64,000 nt of DNA, from NCBI RefSeq assembly GCF_000313615.1, contig NZ_AMZQ01000010.1, positions 58,727 through 122,726 of the forward strand, read 5' to 3'. The translations under genes were made by a program, and so were the position numbers. This DNA is from Campylobacter showae CSUNSWCD. GTDB lineage: Bacteria; Campylobacterota; Campylobacteria; Campylobacterales; Campylobacteraceae. The stretch's first letter is position 1; the number at the start of each line of letters is the position of its first letter. The notes below the pieces were generated by a model. That model did not search any database. It saw only the letters and a list, made by a program, of their open reading frames with translations, and was not told the DNA's origin. Positions 38,888 through 48,090 of this stretch are shown here, piece by piece.

Positions 38888-39658
38888 TTAAATAAGCCCG
38901 TCCAAATCAATCTCAATGCCGACGGGGCAGTGATCAGAGCCCATGATATCGCTCAGGATAAACGCGTCTTTTAGGCGGTTTTTGAGGCTTGATGAAATGA
39001 AAAAATAATCAATCCTCCAGCCGACGTTTTTGGCGCGGGCGTTAAAGCGGTAGCTCCACCACGAATACGCGTCCGCCTCGTCACCGCGCACCTGCCGAAA
39101 GGTGTCGATAAAGCCGCGTGCGACGACCTCATCCAACCACGCGCGCTCGATAGGCAAAAAGCCCGAGGTTTTGGCATTTGCCTTTGGATTTTTAAGGTCG
39201 ATCTCGCGGTGCGCGGTGTTTACGTCGCCGCAAAATATCACGTCTTTTCCCTGTTTTACGAGCTCCTGGATGTAGGCTAAAAATTTAGCGTAAAAATCCA
39301 TCTTGTAGGCTAGACGCGCGTCGTCTTTTTGGCCGTTTGGAAAGTAGATGTTAAAAAGTACGACGTTGCCGAATCTATGCTCCAAAACCCGTCCCTCGTC
39401 GTCGTCAAAAAACGCCGCCTTTTGCGTAACGGAGCTAAATTTAGCCAGGCTCATCACGCCAGAATACCCGGCTCTTGCTGCCGAATTTACGCTGATCTCG
39501 TTAAATCCGAGCTTGTAAATCTCGGCAGGCACGTCGCTCTCGCGCACCTTGATCTCCTGAAGGCCCAAAAAATCGGGTCTATGCTGCTCTAGCCAAGCAA
39601 ATCCGTCTTTAGCGGCGACCGCGCGCAGTCCGTTTACGTTCCAGCTGATTAGTTTCAA
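38888..39658 (-). CDS. xth: Exodeoxyribonuclease III (AP endonuclease)
   Basis: 256 residues of the EEP nuclease fold: ISWNVNGLRA at the start, DFLGLQEIKV with the metal Glu, FCGDVNTAHREIDL, and SDHCPVGIEID at the end with the catalytic Asp-His. It acts in base-excision repair on abasic sites and removes 3' blocking groups. Complete. The minus-strand gene stands alone between mntP and an exported protein gene. Confidence 0.95.
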   Translation of the reverse strand: MKLISWNVNGLRAVAAKDGFAWLEQHRPDFLGLQEIKVRESDVPAEIYKLGFNEISVNSAARAGYSGVMSLAKFSSVTQKAAFFDDDEGRVLEHRFGNVVLFNIYFPNGQKDDARLAYKMDFYAKFLAYIQELVKQGKDVIFCGDVNTAHREIDLKNPKANAKTSGFLPIERAWLDEVVARGFIDTFRQVRGDEADAYSWWSYRFNARAKNVGWRIDYFFISSSLKNRLKDAFILSDIMGSDHCPVGIEIDLDGLI

Positions 39659-39752
39659 ATTTGATCCTTTGTTAAATTTGGCGTATTTTATCGCAAGAGC
39701 TGTAAAATAAGCTAAAATTTAGTAAAATTAGGTTCATTTTAAGGAGTAAAAA

Positions 39753-40424
39753 ATGAAAAAAGTCATCGTTTTATCGCTTGCGCTTGCCGCGTTTTTGGGT
39801 GCGAAGGAGGTAGATACTGCCGAGATATTTTTGTCAGACGTCAAGTCTATGCACGCGCTAAAATCGTTTTTAAAAAAGAATAAAAACGATATCGTAAAGC
39901 TAAAACTAAGTTACTGCGCCAATGAAAACAGCATGCAATACGTAGAAGCCGAGGCGACCAAGCGAAAAGAGGGCGAAAACTATAGTTATCTGGGCGAAAG
40001 TTTCGTTATGACCGACGGCAGTAAAATAACCTACGAAGGAAAAAATTACGACTTTGGCGAAGGGTATGACGGAGATGTAAACACCGGCATAGAATACGGC
40101 GAACTAATGCTGGACGAGCCTAACAGCAATCATCTCAAAAATATATTTTTAAAAGTCGGAAATTCAAATTTTGGGCAAATATACAAATGGGAATACGAAT
40201 GGCCTAACGAAGAAAGCGAGAGCAAAAAATGTAAATTCGGACAAGTCGTCCTAGAGGGCGCATTTTACGTATATCATGAAGACGAAAACGAAAATGGTCG
40301 AGAAATGTATAAATACAATATGAGACCGGAACTTATGGGAAATGACCCGGGCGATAAATACGATGCCTTTTTCCTTGATCCGATAGCAAAAAAATATCTA
40401 AAACTCTTAGAATACAAAAAATAA
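39753..40424 (+). CDS. Unrecognised exported protein
   Basis: 223 residues with a signal peptide (about 1-17, ending LGAKE). The mature protein is acidic, Tyr/Asn/Glu-rich and has two Cys (SYCANENS and KKCKFGQ) that could form a disulfide. There are no membrane segments after the signal. AAGGAG precedes the ATG. It is followed closely by a winged-helix gene and a Sel1-like gene, so the three may form a small operon of accessory genes. Family not recognised. Confidence 0.65.
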   Translation: MKKVIVLSLALAAFLGAKEVDTAEIFLSDVKSMHALKSFLKKNKNDIVKLKLSYCANENSMQYVEAEATKRKEGENYSYLGESFVMTDGSKITYEGKNYDFGEGYDGDVNTGIEYGELMLDEPNSNHLKNIFLKVGNSNFGQIYKWEYEWPNEESESKKCKFGQVVLEGAFYVYHEDENENGREMYKYNMRPELMGNDPGDKYDAFFLDPIAKKYLKLLEYKK

Positions 40425-40434
40425 AATTGGCGCT

Positions 40435-40689
40435 ATGACGGAGCTAGAGAGGGAGATTTTCGGTCAAATTTTGGGCGAGAAAAAGATGGAAATCATCTTA
40501 TTTTTGGCCAAAAATGCGGACGAAAACGGCTTCATAACCGTTAAAATTTCAGAGATCTGCGAGCGGACGGACGCTAGCAAGCCCACCGTCACGCAGACCA
40601 TCAAGCTGCTTGAAAATCGCAAAATTTTCGAGCGTGTAAAAAACGGGATATATAGATTTAAAAATTTAAAGGAACTAGAGAAAAAATGA
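40435..40689 (+). CDS. Small winged-helix DNA-binding protein (RepL/MarR-like)
   Basis: 84 residues, almost entirely one winged-helix domain: LFLAKNADENGFITVKISEICERTDASKPTVTQ-type recognition helix (TDASKPTVTQTIKLLENR), then a wing FERVKNGIYRF. It resembles RepL-type plasmid replication/maintenance proteins and short MarR-like regulators. No plasmid genes are nearby, so a regulatory role for the adjoining exported-protein genes is the simpler reading. Overlaps the next gene by four bases (ATGA). Confidence 0.65.
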   Translation: MTELEREIFGQILGEKKMEIILFLAKNADENGFITVKISEICERTDASKPTVTQTIKLLENRKIFERVKNGIYRFKNLKELEKK

Positions 40690-41087
40690 GAAAAATTTGG
40701 ATACTAGCCGCTGCAGTTGTGCTCTCAAATGCCGCGATAGACGAAGCTGGGCTAAATGCCTGCATCAACAAAGGCGACGCCGCAAGCTGCGAAAAAACGC
40801 TCGCCGAGCTAGAAAAAAGCTGCTCGGGCGGCGACGCTCTGGCTTGCTACTTTTCCGCGGAGTTTTTCGCCAAAGGGCTAACTGGCTACAAGGATGGCGC
40901 GAAGGCCTTTGCGATCTACAAAGACGCCTGCGCCGCAGGGAGCGCGGAGAGCTGCTATGAGGAGTCGGTGTTTTATCTAAAGGGCGACGTCGCGCAGCAA
41001 AGCTTTGAGCTATCGGGCGAGCGACTCAAAAAGGCCTGCGATCTGGGCTCCAAACGAGCGTGCAATATACTTGAACTGGCGAAGTGA
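40686..41087 (+). CDS. Sel1-like repeat Cys-rich exported protein (Hcp-like)
   Basis: 133 residues with a short signal-like start (ending NAA). The rest consists of about three Sel1/TPR-like repeats with paired Cys at i, i+7 or similar spacing (CINKGDAASC, CSGGDALACYF, CAAGSAESCY, CDLGSKRAC), as in Helicobacter cysteine-rich Hcp proteins, where each pair is a disulfide across helices. Probably periplasmic. Function unknown; related proteins bind cell-wall or host components. Confidence 0.75.
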   Translation: MRKIWILAAAVVLSNAAIDEAGLNACINKGDAASCEKTLAELEKSCSGGDALACYFSAEFFAKGLTGYKDGAKAFAIYKDACAAGSAESCYEESVFYLKGDVAQQSFELSGERLKKACDLGSKRACNILELAK

Positions 41088-41674
41088 AGCTGTTTTGCTT
41101 GTGAAAAAACGAGCTTTAATATGTGGCAAACATACGAGCGCGGGGTTAAATTTTAGCTTCGTCGTGAAATTTTAAATTATTTCTAGCTATTGAATTTAAA
41201 TAGTTTGTCGCAAAACTTCGCTCAAATTTTTCACAAATCCGCATAAAATTAAATTTAGCACCTTGTATTTGATTGTCAAATTTGAGAATTTTGCGGGTTT
41301 TGCTATTTTTATAGAACCTGATTTCGAACGCTAGATTTGGCTTTGACAGGCGGTTTTTGTTTTGTATATTGACGGTGCGGTAGACTGGAAATTTGATAAA
41401 TTTTAGTTGGATAAATTTGAAATTTTATGTGTTATGGACGACCAAATTTTATCGGTTTACATACTTCAACTTAGTTTTATTTGATATTTTTTAACGCTAA
41501 ATTTTAAAAACAAATCCGAATTTACAACTATTTTTCAGAGATTTTACCTAAAGCACAAAGATAAGTTGTTCTCAAATTTAACTTGCATGACGACCCTGTC
41601 CGTAGCAAAATTTACATCCAAATTTAACGAAAATATCGTATTAAAAATGCCAAAATTTGAGTGAATTTGAAAAT
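41088..41674. other. 587-base gap without a recognised gene
   Basis: AT-rich DNA with many AAATTTG/TAAATTT words, separating the convergent Sel1-like gene and prfA. No tRNA, strong hairpin or convincing coding frame was seen on either strand. It also lacks the structured repeat family found in several other gaps. Confidence 0.6.
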
Positions 41675-42742
41675 TTACAGATCGGCGTCCGAGATCGCTT
41701 CGGCCTGATAATGCGCAATCAGCGGCTCGATAATCTCGTCGAAAAGTCCCGCCGCCATTATCGCATCGAGGCGGTAAAGCGTCAAATTTATGCGGTGGTC
41801 GCTGATGCGATTTTGCGGGAAGTTGTAGGTGCGAATACGGCCCGAGCGGTCGCCCGTACCGACTTGGCTTTTGCGTTCGCTGGTTTCTTTGGCTAGGCGC
41901 TCTTCTTCTTGTATCTCATAAAGGCGCGCTTTTAGCACCTTCATCGCGGCTTCTTTGTTTTTGTGCTGGCTTTTGCCGTCTTGGTTTGTGACGACGATGC
42001 CGGTCGGGATGTGAGTGATGCGTACCGCCGAGTCGGTCGTGTTTACCGACTGTCCGCCGTGACCTGAGCTACGCATAACGTCAATGCGAAGGTCATTTGG
42101 ATTTATCTCGATCTCGCTATCTTCGACTTCTGGCATGATAGCGACCGTGACTGCAGATGTGTGCACGCGGCCCTGACTTTCGGTCTCCGGCACGCGCTGG
42201 ACGCGGTGAGTGCCGCCCTCAAATTTGAGCCTCGAGTACGCCCCCTTGCCCTTTATCAGCAAAATAATCTCTTTAAAGCCGCCGGTGTTGCCCTCGCTTT
42301 GGCTTACGATCTCAAATTTATAACCGCGAAGCTCGGCATATCTCGCATAAGCGTTAAACAAATCGCCCGCAAAAAGCGCCGCTTCGTCTCCGCCCGTACC
42401 CGCGCGGATCTCTAAAAACACGTTTTTATCGTCGTTCGGATCTTTTGGAAGGAGTAAAATTTTAATCTCTTCTTCGAGATTTTCCTTTTGGGCTTCGAGA
42501 TTTTTTAGCTCATCTTTGGCTAGTTCGCCAAGCTCGGCGTCATCTAGCAGAGCCTTGTTCTCCTCGATATCCGCGAGAGTTTGCAGATAGGACTTTGCAG
42601 CCGAGGCGATATCTTCTAAATTTGATTGCTCTTTGGAGAGCTTGGTCATATTTGCGATATCGTTTGTGATGGACGGATCGCTAAGCAGACGAGAGAGCTC
42701 GTCGTAGCGATCCAAAAAAGGCTGCAGTTTGTCGGCTAACAT
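41675..42742 (-). CDS. prfA: Peptide chain release factor 1
   Basis: 355 residues. The GGQ motif that triggers peptide release is in [16 protein letters not shown] (about 224-239). An RF1-type P-x-T anticodon-like stretch appears before it as [10 protein letters not shown]. It terminates at UAA and UAG. Only 11 bases separate it from the upstream rpsT, an arrangement common in Campylobacter. Complete. Confidence 0.96.
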   Translation of the reverse strand: MLADKLQPFLDRYDELSRLLSDPSITNDIANMTKLSKEQSNLEDIASAAKSYLQTLADIEENKALLDDAELGELAKDELKNLEAQKENLEEEIKILLLPKDPNDDKNVFLEIRAGTGGDEAALFAGDLFNAYARYAELRGYKFEIVSQSEGNTGGFKEIILLIKGKGAYSRLKFEGGTHRVQRVPETESQGRVHTSAVTVAIMPEVEDSEIEINPNDLRIDVMRSSGHGGQSVNTTDSAVRITHIPTGIVVTNQDGKSQHKNKEAAMKVLKARLYEIQEEERLAKETSERKSQVGTGDRSGRIRTYNFPQNRISDHRINLTLYRLDAIMAAGLFDEIIEPLIAHYQAEAISDADL

Positions 42743-42753
42743 TAAAATTTAGA

Positions 42754-43020
42754 TTAAGCAGATAGTTTGTTTACGAGTTTTGCGAGGCGTCCTACGCGGC
42801 GAGAAGCTGTTTGTTTTTTCAAAAAGCCTTTGCTAACGAAGCTGTGGAAATCTTTATTTGCCACTTTAAACGCGTTTAGCGCGGCTTCTTTATCGCCTGC
42901 CTCAACGGCTACGCGCACGGCTTTAGTGATATTTTTAAGCCTAGTGCGGTAAAATCTGTTTCTTTCAGTCCTTTTGATAGTCTGTCTGGCTCTTTTTTCA
43001 GAAGATTTATGGTTTGCCAT
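42754..43020 (-). CDS. rpsT: 30S ribosomal protein S20
   Basis: 88 basic residues beginning [21 protein letters not shown], as in S20, with ending [13 protein letters not shown]. It binds 16S rRNA in the body of the small subunit. Leads the rpsT-prfA operon; a promoter should lie in the AT-rich DNA between 43021 and repeat R4. Confidence 0.96.
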   Translation of the reverse strand: MANHKSSEKRARQTIKRTERNRFYRTRLKNITKAVRVAVEAGDKEAALNAFKVANKDFHSFVSKGFLKKQTASRRVGRLAKLVNKLSA

Positions 43021-43204
43021 AATGTCCCTTTTGTCATAATTTTAGTCCGTGATTATATAAAAATCAGTTTTAAAATCCGCTTAATTTAAGTAAAATTTAA
43101 AGCGAGGAAATTTACAACTTAAATTTGGATATTTTTTGATAAAATAGGTCGAAAATTTAATAAATTTATGGGATTTGCCAAGCAAAAAGCTGTTTGGCAA
43201 ATTC

Positions 43205-43360
43205 TGCAGTGCAGTATTTTGAGATGAATTTGAATGTTGTGCGGAAATTTTCGTTCCAAGGCTAGACCTCTGCTTGCAGTTGCGAGCAAAGCGAAGCAAA
43301 GGTAGTCTGCCGCAAGACGAAAATTTTAAACTCATTCAAAGACGCTCAAAAGACAAGCCG
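43205..43360 (+). repeat. Structured intergenic repeat, copy R4 (type II)
   Basis: Ends AAAAGACAAGCCG 24 bases before the glmM start. Nested pairing: TTTTGAG (43217-43223)/CTCAAAA (43345-43351), TTTGAATG (43229-43236)/CATTCAAA (43333-43340), AAATTTTCG (43245-43253)/CGAAAATTT (43318-43326, perfect). The tip is longer than in R1 and contains at 43267-43302 a sub-hairpin that R5 carries in the opposite orientation. R1 matches along most of the length as its reverse complement. Confidence 0.75.
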
Positions 43361-43384
43361 ATATAAGTCATAAAAGGAAAAATA

Positions 43385-44728
43385 ATGAAACTATTCGGTA
43401 CCGACGGCGTCCGCGGCAAAGCCGGCGAAAAACTCTCAGCCGTCACATCCATGCGCCTTGCTATGGCTGCAGGGATATATTTTAGGCAGTTTGCGTCGCA
43501 TACAAACACCATTTTGCTAGGCAAAGACACGCGCAAAAGCGGCTACATGATCGAAACCGCCATCGTCGCGGGGCTCACGGCCGTGGGCTACAACGTCCGA
43601 CAGATCGGTCCGATGCCTACCCCTGCGATCGCGTTTCTCACCGAGGATATGCGCTGCGACGCTGGCATCATGATCAGCGCCTCGCACAACCCGTACTACG
43701 ATAACGGTATCAAATTTTTCGACAGCGAAGGTAATAAACTAAGCGAAGAGGCCGAAGCGCAAATAGAAAAGATTTACTTCGACGACGCGCTTATCGAGAG
43801 ATCGCAAAAACAGATGCTAGAAATCGGCGCTGCAAAGCGTATCGACGACGTTATCGGCCGCTATATCGTGCAGATCAAAAACTCATTTCCTAAAAACCTC
43901 AGCCTACACGGACTGCGCGTGGTTCTAGACGTCGCAAACGGCGCTGCGTACAAGGTCGCTCCGACTATATTTAGCGAGCTAGGAGCTGAAACCATCGTCA
44001 TAAACGACGAACCAAACGGTAGCAACATAAACCTAAACTGCGGCGCGCTCTATCCGCAAAATTTGGCCTCCGAGGTCGTACGATTACGGGCCGATTTGGG
44101 CTTTGCGCTTGACGGCGACGCCGACAGACTCGTGGTTGTCGATGACCGTGGCGAGGTGGCAAACGGCGATAGTTTGCTAGGCGTCATGGCGGCATTTTTA
44201 CAGGAGAACAAAGCCCTAAAAGGCGGTGCAGTCGTGGCTACAGTGATGAGCAACGCGGCGCTCGAAGACTATCTAAAATCCCACAAAATCAAGCTCCTGC
44301 GCGCAAACGTCGGCGACAAATATGTGCTTGAAAAGATGAAAGAAAACGGTACGAATTTCGGCGGCGAACAGAGCGGCCACATCATATTTAGCGACTACGC
44401 AAAGACCGGCGACGGGCTCGTGGCGGCGCTGCAGTTTGCGGCGCTGGTGCTAAAAAAAGGCAAAAAGGCGAGCGAAATTTTAAGCGAGATAAAACCGTAT
44501 CCGCAAATTTTGCTAAATTTAAAGATAACCGAGAAAAAGCCGCTTGAAAGCATCGCCGGACTAAAAGAGCTTGAGGCAAGCCTTTCAAAAGAGGGCATCC
44601 GCTCGCTATTTCGCTACTCTGGCACCGAAAATCTCATCAGGCTTTTACTCGAGGGCAAGTGCGCCGACGCGCTAAAAATCCGCATGGACGAGGTCGAGAA
44701 ATTTTTCCTAAAAGCGTTAAATGGCTAA
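43385..44728 (+). CDS. glmM: Phosphoglucosamine mutase
   Basis: 447 residues. Converts glucosamine-6-P to glucosamine-1-P for peptidoglycan and LOS precursors. The phosphoserine loop is [13 protein letters not shown] (about 96-108), the metal loop DGDADR (about 240-245), the sugar loop GGEQSGHI and the phosphate loop [19 protein letters not shown] precedes the ATG. Repeat R4 ends just upstream. It overlaps lspA by eight bases, forming an envelope operon glmM-lspA. Confidence 0.96.
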   Translation: MKLFGTDGVRGKAGEKLSAVTSMRLAMAAGIYFRQFASHTNTILLGKDTRKSGYMIETAIVAGLTAVGYNVRQIGPMPTPAIAFLTEDMRCDAGIMISASHNPYYDNGIKFFDSEGNKLSEEAEAQIEKIYFDDALIERSQKQMLEIGAAKRIDDVIGRYIVQIKNSFPKNLSLHGLRVVLDVANGAAYKVAPTIFSELGAETIVINDEPNGSNINLNCGALYPQNLASEVVRLRADLGFALDGDADRLVVVDDRGEVANGDSLLGVMAAFLQENKALKGGAVVATVMSNAALEDYLKSHKIKLLRANVGDKYVLEKMKENGTNFGGEQSGHIIFSDYAKTGDGLVAALQFAALVLKKGKKASEILSEIKPYPQILLNLKITEKKPLESIAGLKELEASLSKEGIRSLFRYSGTENLIRLLLEGKCADALKIRMDEVEKFFLKALNG

Positions 44729-45287
44729 AATTTTAGGCGTTTTTTTTGCAGCCTTTTTCGTCATTTTTGCTCTCGATCAGGCGGTCAAGCAGATATTTTT
44801 GGGCGGATTTTCGTGGCAGGGCGAGTACTTTTCGCTAGTGCTTGCATACAACCGAGGCGTGGCATTTTCGATGTTTGCGTTTCTTGGCGAATGGCTCAAA
44901 TTTATCCAGCTAGCGCTGATTGCGGGCGTTTGCGGCTATCTGCTTTGGCGGTTAAAGCGTAAATTTGACGCGCGAGCTGCGGCTCAAACGGAGCCGAATT
45001 CGAGCTCAAATTCGGACTCAAATTTTAGCTCAAGCAACGGTAAAAATATCGAAAAAAAAGAAATTTTAGAGGAGCACGCGCTAGAGGCTGGTATAATCCT
45101 GGGCGCTGGTAGCTCAAATTTACTCGATCGCTTCGTTCACGGCGGCGTCGTAGACTACGTTTATTGGCACAAGTGGTTTGAGTTTGCGATATTTAATCTC
45201 GCCGACGTTATGATCGACGTCGGAGTCGTACTCATACTCTGGCAAAGCTTCGCCGCTGGGCGAAAAGGTGCTAAAAATGGGCGATAA
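44721..45287 (+). CDS. lspA: Lipoprotein signal peptidase with Ser/Asn-rich insertion
   Basis: 188 residues, about 25-30 longer than usual. The four helices and both catalytic Asp are present (SNLLDRF and FNLADVMID). Between helices 2 and 3 (about residues 83-120) lies a low-complexity insertion rich in Ser, Asn and Glu ([15 protein letters not shown]), in a region normally a short loop. The DNA there is a run of AATTCGAGCTCAAATT words, the same words that fill the intergenic DNA. The enzyme cleaves prolipoproteins such as CmeC. The ATG overlaps the end of glmM. Confidence 0.92.
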   Translation: MAKILGVFFAAFFVIFALDQAVKQIFLGGFSWQGEYFSLVLAYNRGVAFSMFAFLGEWLKFIQLALIAGVCGYLLWRLKRKFDARAAAQTEPNSSSNSDSNFSSSNGKNIEKKEILEEHALEAGIILGAGSSNLLDRFVHGGVVDYVYWHKWFEFAIFNLADVMIDVGVVLILWQSFAAGRKGAKNGR

Positions 45288-45639
45288 CGTTTATATAGCC
45301 TACGCGCTTTGGTTGCTTACGGGCTGGTTTGGCGGGCACAGATTTTATCTGGGTAAATTCGTGAGCGGTTTTGCGATGATGACGCTGTTTTTCATCGGAT
45401 ATAGCTTAGCTTGGGCGATGGTGGGTTATGTATTTTGGGCGCTTTGGGGCATGTGGTGGCTCTTTGATCTGCGCTTAACCGGCGCGGCCGTCGAGAAAAA
45501 TCAGAAAAAAGAAGCGCTAAAAGACAAACTGCGCGCGCAAGACCTCGAAGAGCGGCTAAGACGCCTCTATGAGCTTTATGAGAGTGGTGCGATAAGTAAA
45601 GAGGAATTTGAAGCGAGGAAGGAAATTTTGCTAGGGTGA
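45277..45639 (+). CDS. TM2-domain protein with C-terminal SHOCT
   Basis: 120 residues. The ATG at 45277 is chosen because AAAAGG lies nine bases upstream; a GTG at 45268 is possible. A TM2 domain (two helices, YIAYALWLLTGWFGGHRFYLGK at the start) is followed by a charged linker and a SHOCT motif (LRRLYELYESGAISKEEFEARK), an oligomerisation motif seen in many small membrane proteins. It overlaps lspA by 11 bases and so belongs to the glmM-lspA operon. Function unknown. Confidence 0.82.
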   Translation: MGDNVYIAYALWLLTGWFGGHRFYLGKFVSGFAMMTLFFIGYSLAWAMVGYVFWALWGMWWLFDLRLTGAAVEKNQKKEALKDKLRAQDLEERLRRLYELYESGAISKEEFEARKEILLG

Positions 45640-45709
45640 GGCTCGGTAAATTTACGAGAATTTGATCGATTTTTTAATCGCGATCGGTCAAATTTAGCAT
45701 TTTCGAGGC

Positions 45710-45910
45710 GCGGGTCTCGGCGAATCAAATTTACAAATTTGAATGTAAAACGATAAGGCAAAGTGTTTTGAGATGATTTTTGGGGTTTTCTGCTTCGCAA
45801 GCTCGCAGCTGCAAGCAGAAGAAGTTAAAATTTGACGAAGATAAGGCATATAGCTTACCCAGTCAAATTTTAATGAAATCCACAAAAAGCGCTCAAAAGA
45901 CAAGCCGCTA
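45710..45910 (+). repeat. Structured intergenic repeat, copy R5 (type II, with the GGTCTCGGCGA end)
   Basis: Starts GCGGGTCTCGGCGA, includes GTAAAACGATAAGGCAAAGT and ends AAAAGACAAGCCGCTA 24 bases before hemJ. TTTTGAG (45766-45772) pairs with CTCAAAA (45892-45898). TTAAAATTTGAC (45825-45836) pairs perfectly with GTCAAATTTTAA (45862-45873). The tip has loop ATATA at 45848-45852. A side hairpin TCTGCTT...AAGCAGA occupies 45789-45819. Confidence 0.75.
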
Positions 45911-45934
45911 AAATAAAAATTAAAAGGAGAAAAA

Positions 45935-46369
45935 ATGGCAGAATATTACAACCTCATCAAGTACTTCCACTACTTGTGTTTCATCTCGTGGATGGCGTTT
46001 TTGTTCTATCAGCCGCGCCTCTACGTCTATCACGCGGAAAATATGGACAAACCCGACTTCGTGCGCGTCGTCGAGGTGCAAGAGTACAAGATGTACCACT
46101 ATATCGGCTGGGTCGCGCTGATCGGCACGTTTTTGACGGGCATTTTGATCATCGTCGCGATGCCTGAGCTTTTGCGTAGCGGCTACGTGCACGTCAAGCT
46201 CACAGTCGTCGTTATCCTCGCGGCGTTTCATCTGGATCTTGGCCGCTATATGGTGCAGCTACGCGAGAAACGCTGTAACAAGAGCGGTATGTTCTTTCGC
46301 GCTTACAACGAAGTGCCGACCATCGCGATGGTCATCATCATCTGGATGATGGTGTATAAGCCGTTTTAA
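45935..46369 (+). CDS. hemJ: Protoporphyrinogen IX oxidase HemJ
   Basis: 144 residues with four helices, beginning YNLIKYFHYLCFISWMAFLFYQPRL-like; HemJ family features are the conserved His in YFHYLCFISW and Lys in VHVKLTVVVI, plus RYFR-like FFRAYNEVPT at the end. It performs the penultimate haem step and serves the many cytochromes here. AAAAGGAG precedes the ATG, itself just after repeat R5. A weak hairpin follows the stop. Confidence 0.93.
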   Translation: MAEYYNLIKYFHYLCFISWMAFLFYQPRLYVYHAENMDKPDFVRVVEVQEYKMYHYIGWVALIGTFLTGILIIVAMPELLRSGYVHVKLTVVVILAAFHLDLGRYMVQLREKRCNKSGMFFRAYNEVPTIAMVIIIWMMVYKPF

Positions 46370-46388
46370 ACTGCGATAAATACGCGTT

Positions 46389-46418
46389 CCGAGGTGCGGC
46401 AAACCTGCTTTGCCTCGG
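46389..46418 (+). terminator. Hairpin after hemJ
   Basis: CCGAGG (46389-46394) and CCTCGG (46413-46418) form a stem with inner CAAA/TTTG pairs; no T-run follows, so termination is uncertain. Confidence 0.35.
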
Positions 46419-46547
46419 GACTGCAAAGTAAACAAATTTAATCTTGCGTTTTTGAGTTAGATTATAAAAATTCGGCGTAAAAATCAATGCCTATTTTTGA
46501 TTTATTCGCCTAAATCTAGAGCCAATCCTTAATCCAAATTCAAATTG

Positions 46548-46802
46548 CTAAAATTTAAAAATCTCTCCGACCTCTACATCTAAAATCTTTGAAATTTTAT
46601 AAATGTGCTCAAGGTTAAAATGCTTATCGTATCGGCAACTCTCGCAGTTTGAGTAAAATGCGACCGATTTTATATCCATACTTAGCGCCATATCGAGCTG
46701 ACTAATACCTTTATTTTCACGCAGCTTGCGGACATTTGTAGAAATTTGCAGATAAAAATTTCGTATCTCATCGGCACCAAAAAAAGCTAAATTTTCGCCC
46801 AT
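46548..46802 (-). CDS. XRE-family HTH regulator of the ter cluster
   Basis: 84 residues, almost all one Cro/C1-type helix-turn-helix (ENKGISQLDMALSMDIKSVAFYSNCE) followed by HIYKISKILDVEVGEIFKF, as in small XRE repressors. It is divergent from terD. A near-palindrome TATCCTATAGGTA covers its own ribosome-site region, and the perfect 14-bp version precedes terD, so it most likely represses both. It is AT-rich compared with its surroundings. Confidence 0.85.
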   Translation of the reverse strand: MGENLAFFGADEIRNFYLQISTNVRKLRENKGISQLDMALSMDIKSVAFYSNCESCRYDKHFNLEHIYKISKILDVEVGEIFKF

Positions 46803-46807
46803 TATTT

Positions 46808-46876
46808 TATCCTATAGGTAAAGTTAAACTTAAACTTTATTTAGATAAAATCTACAAATCTATATCCTATAGGATA
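46808..46876. promoter_or_regulatory. Paired palindromic operators of the ter cluster
   Basis: TATCCTATAGGATA at 46863-46876 is a perfect 14-bp palindrome 23 bases before terD. TATCCTATAGGTA at 46808-46820 is a near copy just upstream of the XRE start. Between them TAAAGTT/AACTTTA (46818-46838) forms a third inverted repeat. Spacing and symmetry indicate binding by the divergently encoded XRE protein. Confidence 0.7.
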
Positions 46877-46898
46877 AATAATTTTCAAGGAGGCTAAA

Positions 46899-47477
46899 AT
46901 GGCGGTAAATTTATCAAAGGGCGGTAGAGTTAGTTTAAGTAAAGAAGCTCCAGGGCTCAGCAAAATTTTAGTAGGACTTGGCTGGGATACGAATACTAGC
47001 GATACGGGAGCGGAATTTGACCTAGATGCGAGCGCGTTTTTAGTAGGAGCTTCGGGCAAAGTAGAAAACGAGAAAAATTTCGTCTTTTACAACAACCTAA
47101 CTAGCGCGGACGGCTCGGTAGTTCACACCGGCGATAACCGCACTGGAGAGGGCGACGGCGATGATGAATCCATAAAAATCGACCTAGCTAAAATTTCGCC
47201 AAAAGTCAAAGAGATCGACATAGTCGTCACCATCCACGAAGCAGCCGCAAGAAGGCAAAATTTCGGTATGGTAAGAAACTCGTTTATGCGAATCGTCGAT
47301 GAAAGAAGCGGCAAAGAGATAGCCAGATACGATTTAGAAGAGGATTTTTCTACCGAAACCGCAGTATCGTTCGGTAAAATTTACTTTAAAGATAACGAGT
47401 GGCGCTTTGCAGCTAACGGAAGCGGCTTTAAAGACGGACTGGCTGGATTTTGTAGGCAGTTTGGACTAGACGTTTAG
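46899..47477 (+). CDS. terD: TerD-family calcium-binding stress protein
   Basis: 192 residues with the TerD fold: [34 protein letters not shown] and [15 protein letters not shown], whose acidic residues bind Ca(II). Such proteins give resistance to tellurite, phages or envelope stress in ter operons. AAGGAGG precedes the ATG. Starts the + strand cluster terD - TerD-like - exported protein - terC. Confidence 0.93.
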   Translation: MAVNLSKGGRVSLSKEAPGLSKILVGLGWDTNTSDTGAEFDLDASAFLVGASGKVENEKNFVFYNNLTSADGSVVHTGDNRTGEGDGDDESIKIDLAKISPKVKEIDIVVTIHEAAARRQNFGMVRNSFMRIVDERSGKEIARYDLEEDFSTETAVSFGKIYFKDNEWRFAANGSGFKDGLAGFCRQFGLDV

Positions 47478-47487
47478 GGGGCAAGCC

Positions 47488-48090
47488 ATGGCGATAAATT
47501 TGGTCAAAGGACAAAAAATATCGCTCGCCAAAGATGGCGGCGGGCATCTGCACAGCTTTTGCGTAGGAGCAAACTGGGGCGCCATAACCGAAAAAGGCTT
47601 TTTTAGAGATAAGATAAAGCCTGTGGATTTGGATCTAAGCGCTGCGATGTTTGACTCAAACAAGCAGTTTTGCGACGTAGTATATTTTGGCAAAAAATCG
47701 GCTCCTGGGGTATTTCACAGCGGCGATGACTTGGTCGGAGACGTAGGGGGCGACGACGGGCTGGATAACGAAATAATCAGCGTCGATCTTAGCCGATTAA
47801 GCCCAAACGTAGAGCAGATATTTTTCGTGCTAAATTCCTACAATCAAATAGATTTTGATAAAATTCCGTTTGCTAGCATTAGACTTTACGAAGGCACGCC
47901 CACGCGCGTAAATAAAGTATTCGCATCATATAATATCGTACGAGATAGCGCGTTTGCTTACAAAGTAGCGATGATTTTGGGCAAGCTGTATAAGCGAAAC
48001 GGCGAGTGGAAATTTTCGGCTATCGGTGAACCTACGAGCGATAGGAAGCTTGATGAGCTGATTTTAAATTCCGTAGTGAAGTACTTATGA
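47488..48090 (+). CDS. Second TerD-family protein (TerX/TerZ-like)
   Basis: 200 residues, 10 bases after terD. It keeps the family opening INLVKGQKISLAKDGGG and the acidic loop HSGDDLVGDVGGDDG, though GWD-type residues are replaced (GANWGAI), as in TerZ/TerX-like members. It overlaps the next gene by four bases (ATGA), so it is translationally coupled. A distinct partner rather than a recent duplicate of terD. Confidence 0.88.
   Translation: MAINLVKGQKISLAKDGGGHLHSFCVGANWGAITEKGFFRDKIKPVDLDLSAAMFDSNKQFCDVVYFGKKSAPGVFHSGDDLVGDVGGDDGLDNEIISVDLSRLSPNVEQIFFVLNSYNQIDFDKIPFASIRLYEGTPTRVNKVFASYNIVRDSAFAYKVAMILGKLYKRNGEWKFSAIGEPTSDRKLDELILNSVVKYL

Noticed and set aside
41088-41674. Hidden gene in the 587-base gap before prfA
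   Set aside because: Frames are short, AT-rich, without ribosome sites and without recognisable protein features.
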